Shown: positions 31,101-34,192 of the stretch, one piece after another
Position numbering within the stretch: position 1 is the stretch's first letter
Layout: every line of letters starts with the position of its first letter
NCBI GenBank assembly: GCA_947477565.1
Contig: CANJUR010000006.1
Coordinates: forward strand, 134,668-168,859
Length of the DNA stretch: 34,192 nucleotides
DNA from: Deltaproteobacteria bacterium
Lineage (GTDB): Bacteria; Myxococcota_A; Polyangia; Polyangiales; Ga0077539
Reading direction: 5' to 3'
The notes under the pieces: generated by a model
What the model was told of the DNA's origin: nothing
Databases searched by the model: none
What the model saw: only the letters and a program-made list of their open reading frames with translations
Made by a program: the position numbers and the translations under genes

Positions 31101-33882
31101 TGGCGTGTGTGGGGTCGGTCTCTTCGCGCTCCCACCATGCGCGCCAGCCTTCGCGATGGATGGTCACCTGCACGGGCTGACGTGGAGCGGTGCTTCCATC
31201 CGCACGCACGACGATGGCTGCGGGGTTGATTTCGGCCCCGAGCGAGACCCACGGGGGCAGCGCGCGGAGCCCGACTTCGACGTCTGCGGGGAGGAGGGTG
31301 ACGTTTCGCGAGGCGCTGGTTTCACCGCCGGTGGCATCTCGCACGGTGGCTTCGACGCGCAGCCGTTCACGCTGGGGATAGGCCGTGCGGAGCAGAATCT
31401 CTGTGGGCGAGATGCCATTGGCATCGGTGTTTGTCGTGGCTGCGCCTGCGACCGGTGGGTAGGTCGACTCTTCGCTGAGACCGAAGACGAACCCCCCGTG
31501 ACCGACGGGATCGGGGGCCTTCCCCTGGCGGGCGATCGACCAGCGCACGGGAGCATCGCGCAGCGGTGCGCCGATGAGGAGTCTCGCCTCGATGCGTGCG
31601 CGCAGAGCATCGCCGTCGCCGAGATCGCTGCTCGCGAGGACGAGGTCTGCTCGCACTCGCGGCGGTTGGTGATCCGCGACCTGAATGGAGGTCGTCGCCA
31701 GGGTTGCGCGTTCGGCTTGTGTTTCGCGCAGCGTGACGGTGTAGGTGCCTGGGCGTGCGGTTCTCGGGACGTCGAAGTCCACGCTGACGGAACCAAACGG
31801 CGACGACCTCCGACGTGCGCTGGCGACGGTTCCATCGGGTCCGACGAGTTCGAGTTCTGTGGATCGGCGGCTGACTGCGCGGAGTCCATCGGCACGTCTG
31901 CGTCGCAGCACTCCGACGGCGTGCAGGCTCTCTCCGGGGCGCACCACGCCGCGGTCTGTGAACACCATGGCGAGCACGCTATTGGTGACGGATCCGGGCG
32001 TCGGTGCGGCGCCTTCGTCCAGGCCGAGTCCACCGGGTCTGACGGCGCGCCGCGGGTCGAGAACGAGCACCGAGCGATCGTCGCCGTGCGCAGCTTCGAC
32101 GATGAGATTTTCGTCTGCGCTGAGGGTTCCGGGTCGCGCGATCCAGGCGAGTCCTGATGGGTCTGTACGTCCGCGAGCGACCCTCTGATCGCCTCCGGTC
32201 AGACGGATTTCTGCGCCTTCGACGGGCGAGGCGTGGTTGAGGGTCGTGGCCCAGACGAGCACGCCGTCACGGAGGGCTTGAGCATGCAGTCCGAGGTCGG
32301 TACGTTGGACGAGCGTGCGCGCGGAAGATCCGCCTACGGTCTGGTCGGCTACGACTTCGACGAGTTGCATCTGCGGGCTGCCGGCACTGGCGTTCCAGCG
32401 CACGCCCCCGGTGGCCCATCGGTTTGCGCGGGCGGCGGGCAGGGCATCGATGAGCGCGCTCGACCGCCATCGCGTCGCCTCGTCGGGGGATCCGCGCAGG
32501 ATGGTCTGGGATACGGCTCGTTCTTCTTCTCCGGGCGCGACGTCTCGGAGCCAAACACGTCCTTCGGCGACATGAACTCCGGCGAGTGGGATGTCCGCAT
32601 TGGCGGCGCGCTCCAGGGTGAGGAGTCCTTCGTGTAGATGGACGGCGGGGACGAGTCCGCGACTTCGGACGGCCAGGGGTGCGAACGTTCGAAGCGCGGC
32701 GCCATGTGCATCGCGGAGCCCTGCCACGCGCACTTCGTAGACCTGGTCGGGAACCCAGTCCGCGGTGATTTCCAGCGATCGGCGGACCGTTCGCACGGCG
32801 AGTCCGCTTACTGCGGGGGCGACTTGTACGACTGATCGATCGACTGCCCCGAGGGGTGAACTTGCTCGGAGGCGCAGGACTGTAGCGACGTCGATGATTT
32901 CGCCGGGAGCGTCCTGGAAGGCGCATTCCGTTTCTTCTTCTGCCCCGTCGGCTGTTTCCTCCGAGCAGGCGATCCCGTCGATTTGCGGGGGAGGTTCGAT
33001 TTCGATTTCGAGGTTGGGCAATTGCGTTGCGGGGAATAGGGAAGGCCATCGCGAGGGGGCGAAGGCCACTCCGACGCGGGCTCCTGGGTCCATTCTGCGT
33101 GCGAGGTTGAGATCGAAGCGCGCGCGCCCATCGCCATCGATGCTTCTGCGCACGAGGGCGAACGGAATCGAGCGCCCTGCGGCGCCGATCTCGTAGACCA
33201 ACATTTCGCGGGCGAGTGTTGCCGGATCGACGTCGCGGGTCGTCCCGATGCCGATCGGCGCACCGGTTGAAACGCGAGGCGCGGTGGCACTCGGATCGAC
33301 CCGCGCTGCGCCATCGAACACTGCGCGACGGATGCCCTCTGGCTGAACGGTCTCGCCGGCGAGCGTGCGCAGGTTGGGGTCGAGGGTGAGCGTAGCGTCG
33401 GCCTCTCGAGTCCAGACGCCAGGGTCGGGTTCAAACGTCGCAGAATTCCGCGTGACCCAACGGAAGGTTCCTGCGACCAGCGGGTCGAAGTGCGCGATGG
33501 GAGCCGTGGTCGCCTCTCCGACCTGCGCAGAAGCGACCATGAGTCGGTTGAATCTCAGGAGGAGCTGATGGCCGCGAAGAACGCGCGTGGTGCCTTCCTC
33601 GGGCTGCGCGATCGACGGAGCGCCGGCACCATCGGACGCCAGGAGCGGGGCGAGGGGGGTTGCCGGTGGGAGAGCTTCGTCGAGCAACGAGAGGAGGACT
33701 CGTGTTTCCGCGTGGGACGGGGCGATGGAAGCAAGGCGAGGCGAGCGATTCGCGCGGTGGAAAACGTAAGCGGAGAGCGCTGCGACGACGCCGAGCAGTG
33801 CGAAGGATCGACGATGACGAGCGGTCCCTGGGACAGGGTTTTCCACGCGGTACGGGTGCGAGGGTGCGACGGTGACTGGCAT
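28180..33882 (-). CDS. Bacterial alpha-2-macroglobulin without thioester motif
   Basis: A 1,900-residue periplasmic protein with an N-terminal membrane anchor (RRSFALLGVVAALSAYVF at about 22-40) and no lipobox. It has many macroglobulin-type beta domains. Recognisable segments are VFTDRGVVRPGESLHAVGVLRRR (MG1/2 region), PPRVRADLVLASSDLGDG, the bait/MG7 region, FPDRAAGYRLFAVAIDAGG, HKPVVLEALMPRAVFTGDHFEA, and an alpha-alpha barrel (AAVTSLLQGDD onward to GGFGEWDAEAEGTTTSLLAFEALL). The place of the thioester C-x-E-Q motif, at residues about 1,420-1,435, reads SLLQGDDDTAGLAARI, so it cannot form the covalent bond to proteases. The start at the ATG at 33882 is judged from the anchor; the frame is open to 34176 and no good ribosome binding site is seen. 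It is coupled to pbpC downstream. Confidence 0.9.
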   Translation of the reverse strand: MPVTVAPSHPYRVENPVPGTARHRRSFALLGVVAALSAYVFHRANRSPRLASIAPSHAETRVLLSLLDEALPPATPLAPLLASDGAGAPSIAQPEEGTTRVLRGHQLLLRFNRLMVASAQVGEATTAPIAHFDPLVAGTFRWVTRNSATFEPDPGVWTREADATLTLDPNLRTLAGETVQPEGIRRAVFDGAARVDPSATAPRVSTGAPIGIGTTRDVDPATLAREMLVYEIGAAGRSIPFALVRRSIDGDGRARFDLNLARRMDPGARVGVAFAPSRWPSLFPATQLPNLEIEIEPPPQIDGIACSEETADGAEEETECAFQDAPGEIIDVATVLRLRASSPLGAVDRSVVQVAPAVSGLAVRTVRRSLEITADWVPDQVYEVRVAGLRDAHGAALRTFAPLAVRSRGLVPAVHLHEGLLTLERAANADIPLAGVHVAEGRVWLRDVAPGEEERAVSQTILRGSPDEATRWRSSALIDALPAARANRWATGGVRWNASAGSPQMQLVEVVADQTVGGSSARTLVQRTDLGLHAQALRDGVLVWATTLNHASPVEGAEIRLTGGDQRVARGRTDPSGLAWIARPGTLSADENLIVEAAHGDDRSVLVLDPRRAVRPGGLGLDEGAAPTPGSVTNSVLAMVFTDRGVVRPGESLHAVGVLRRRRADGLRAVSRRSTELELVGPDGTVASARRRSSPFGSVSVDFDVPRTARPGTYTVTLRETQAERATLATTSIQVADHQPPRVRADLVLASSDLGDGDALRARIEARLLIGAPLRDAPVRWSIARQGKAPDPVGHGGFVFGLSEESTYPPVAGAATTNTDANGISPTEILLRTAYPQRERLRVEATVRDATGGETSASRNVTLLPADVEVGLRALPPWVSLGAEINPAAIVVRADGSTAPRQPVQVTIHREGWRAWWEREETDPTHATADSFVARRAQQRTPEHSCALSSGNEPVACAWRPTQPGAFMIAAEVRDARGRLSVATQRVYVAGPGQQPDRDPPGASVTLTPQRAQLQTGETARIAVECPWPEAEALVSVTRGGPVTAFRRRLVSGGNILEVPTTAAMAPNAFVTVTLLRPRTGALRPSGELDLDAPDLRWGATEIAVQPQVEHLAIDWSPPAMLEASAAATTSVLHVHDAAGQPVRAELTVYAVEEGTLRLSAYETPSPMRALFQRQGPQFALEDLRRSLLSRIAPLALPGASGDGDESDALLRDDRERFDPTPVWLPRVTTNLHGDAQITMNFPDRAAGYRLFAVAIDAGGRAGAATHELAVHKPVVLEALMPRAVFTGDHFEATAVLHNTSTEAVTVALEVRRDGQSLLAQQVAMTPGQEARIAVPVEGSGLQAALEFRAISHGVTQTVTASTAVLPTVRRTRSLRVGVVAANGTLDLRDLPTDTPSPRVELSLSTSPLLGLGAAVTSLLQGDDDTAGLAARIIGLAAASLVPEAWDGDGLSPAWLRAEGERTLAALLARQTPIGGFGEWDAEAEGTTTSLLAFEALLAAKNARWTVSPAALSTATARVAAMTHGENAGRESGLSLDDRAWAAMLLRSAGAAVHDLNELHDRRDLMSPFGRATLALAMPVYDLRAASLVTSAARQLEASAHGDHPGYRWYVGEARVRATLLTAATLHALDLVGPMAASLSALRGHQADGTWRDTLQTATALDALARASVRCASDAPLRASVTLSGAPLRARVTSHSIARFRLVGRAPTAQLRLQSDAPLFFAVEAVREVPLGEAEAVARGRSVSLHRVLETSAGEALADDATVRVGDLIRVRLFVHSEATTPSLLSLRDPIGGGFEPVDAAFETTPRGEVMSLVGAAPEDDAMDARVFHALRSVEQVIHRSLRPQGVVYRLSEGRGLREFTFAVRATTPGHFLLPPATLDARFDPALVARSTLTHLTVLR

Positions 33883-34013
33883 GCGCTTGCGTTGAGCAAT
33901 TGGCGCGCCGTTTCGGTGAGCGCAGAAGAGCGCCGAGGAAGGGATCGGCGGACGTGTGTTCGTGACCACAGTCAGCGTCTCGGCGACCACGGTGAACAAT
34001 CTGAAACAATGGG

Positions 34014-34042
34014 TTGACACTCCGGGGGAGCGCGGATAGAAA
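34014..34042 (+). promoter_or_regulatory. Strong promoter P1 reading out of the window
   Basis: A perfect TTGACA (34014-34019), a 17-base spacer and TAGAAA (34037-34042). Upstream is an A-rich stretch (around 33994-34010) that could act as an UP element. It is followed by GCGCCTCC, a motif also seen after P2 (CGCCCTCC). Confidence 0.65.
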
Positions 34043-34117
34043 GCGCCTCCCGCCGACGAAGCGCCCCGCAAGGAGTGCTGAAGCGACGGGAAAAAGAAGT
34101 CATCAACCACTAAAAGG

Positions 34118-34145
34118 TTGACGGCGGATGGAGAGCGAGTAGAAC
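34118..34145 (+). promoter_or_regulatory. Strong promoter P2 reading out of the window
   Basis: TTGACG (34118-34123), a 16-base spacer and TAGAAC (34140-34145), about 104 bases after P1. An A-rich stretch (34090-34116) precedes it. P1 and P2 align over their whole length, with shared GGTTGAC and TAGAA cores, which suggests tandem duplication of a stable-RNA type promoter. Confidence 0.6.
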
Positions 34146-34192
34146 CGCCCTCCCCGAAGACGAAGCGGTGTCGCAAACGCGACGCCAGCGTC

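Larger units (their letters stand above)
33883..34192. other. Intergenic region upstream of the macroglobulin gene to the window end
   Basis: 310 bases without a convincing gene. The first 130 bases show no recognisable promoter for the minus-strand alpha-2-macroglobulin gene. The remainder holds two plus-strand promoters that read out of the window, described separately. An open frame crosses the region on the minus strand, but its base use and the promoters argue against coding. Confidence 0.6.

Noticed and set aside
32683..32694. An isolated CGAACGTTCGA inside the macroglobulin gene resembling the array sites
   Set aside because: Single copy in coding sequence without periodic neighbours; probably chance.
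33883..34176. 98-residue N-terminal extension of the alpha-2-macroglobulin
   Set aside because: It runs through the tandem promoters and has no signal peptide or domain; the anchor begins after the ATG at 33882.

Overview
This is a high-GC chromosomal segment whose gene content points to a myxobacterium (phylum Myxococcota, probably Polyangiales or a relative). The indicators are a PilR-type sigma-54 activator next to a type IV prepilin, a Ser/Thr kinase with extracytoplasmic PEGA-like domains, several lipoproteins including one with myxobacterial CGDG cysteine-rich repeats, and long Pro/Ala-rich linkers. This placement is inferred from families and composition, not from a marker gene.

Left part (1-8 kb): the 3' end of a pilR-like gene, a pilA-like prepilin and a membrane-anchored helical-repeat protein on +. 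Then, on -, come a Ser/Thr kinase and a large NAGPA-like phosphodiester glycosidase homologue. The glycosidase C-terminus appears to continue in another frame.

Middle part (7.8-16 kb): on +, an exported HEAT-repeat protein is coupled to a beta-propeller/HEAT lipoprotein. A small 84-residue protein follows, overlapping a CX4CH lipoprotein that has no ordinary start codon. Next is a DsbA-like lipoprotein with its own, apparently leaderless, promoter. A perfect stem-loop separates it from a convergent GAF-domain protein.

Region 15.9-20.3 kb: a compact operon of a winged-helix regulator with a degenerate receiver, a divergent PdxA and a UvrA-like ABC ATPase. Region 20.3-23.9 kb: a stand-alone B12-binding subunit of the methylmalonyl-CoA mutase type, an acyl-CoA dehydrogenase, and a TssM/IcmF-like protein lacking the usual C-terminal half, with no other T6SS genes in view.

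Right part (23.9-34.2 kb), all on -: a cysteine-rich-repeat lipoprotein, an unrecognised 290-residue protein, and the conserved pair of penicillin-binding protein 1C and alpha-2-macroglobulin (the latter without a thioester). Upstream of the 290-residue gene is an array of five 12-bp near-palindromes at 41-42 bp periodicity, which is the most unusual non-coding structure here. The extreme right end carries two tandem strong promoters reading out of the window, as expected in front of a stable-RNA operon.

A recurring promoter signature, TTGAC-N17/18-TAGA, can be read in front of many genes. In several cases the start codon lies only 7-10 bases after the -10 box, which suggests leaderless or nearly leaderless mRNAs.
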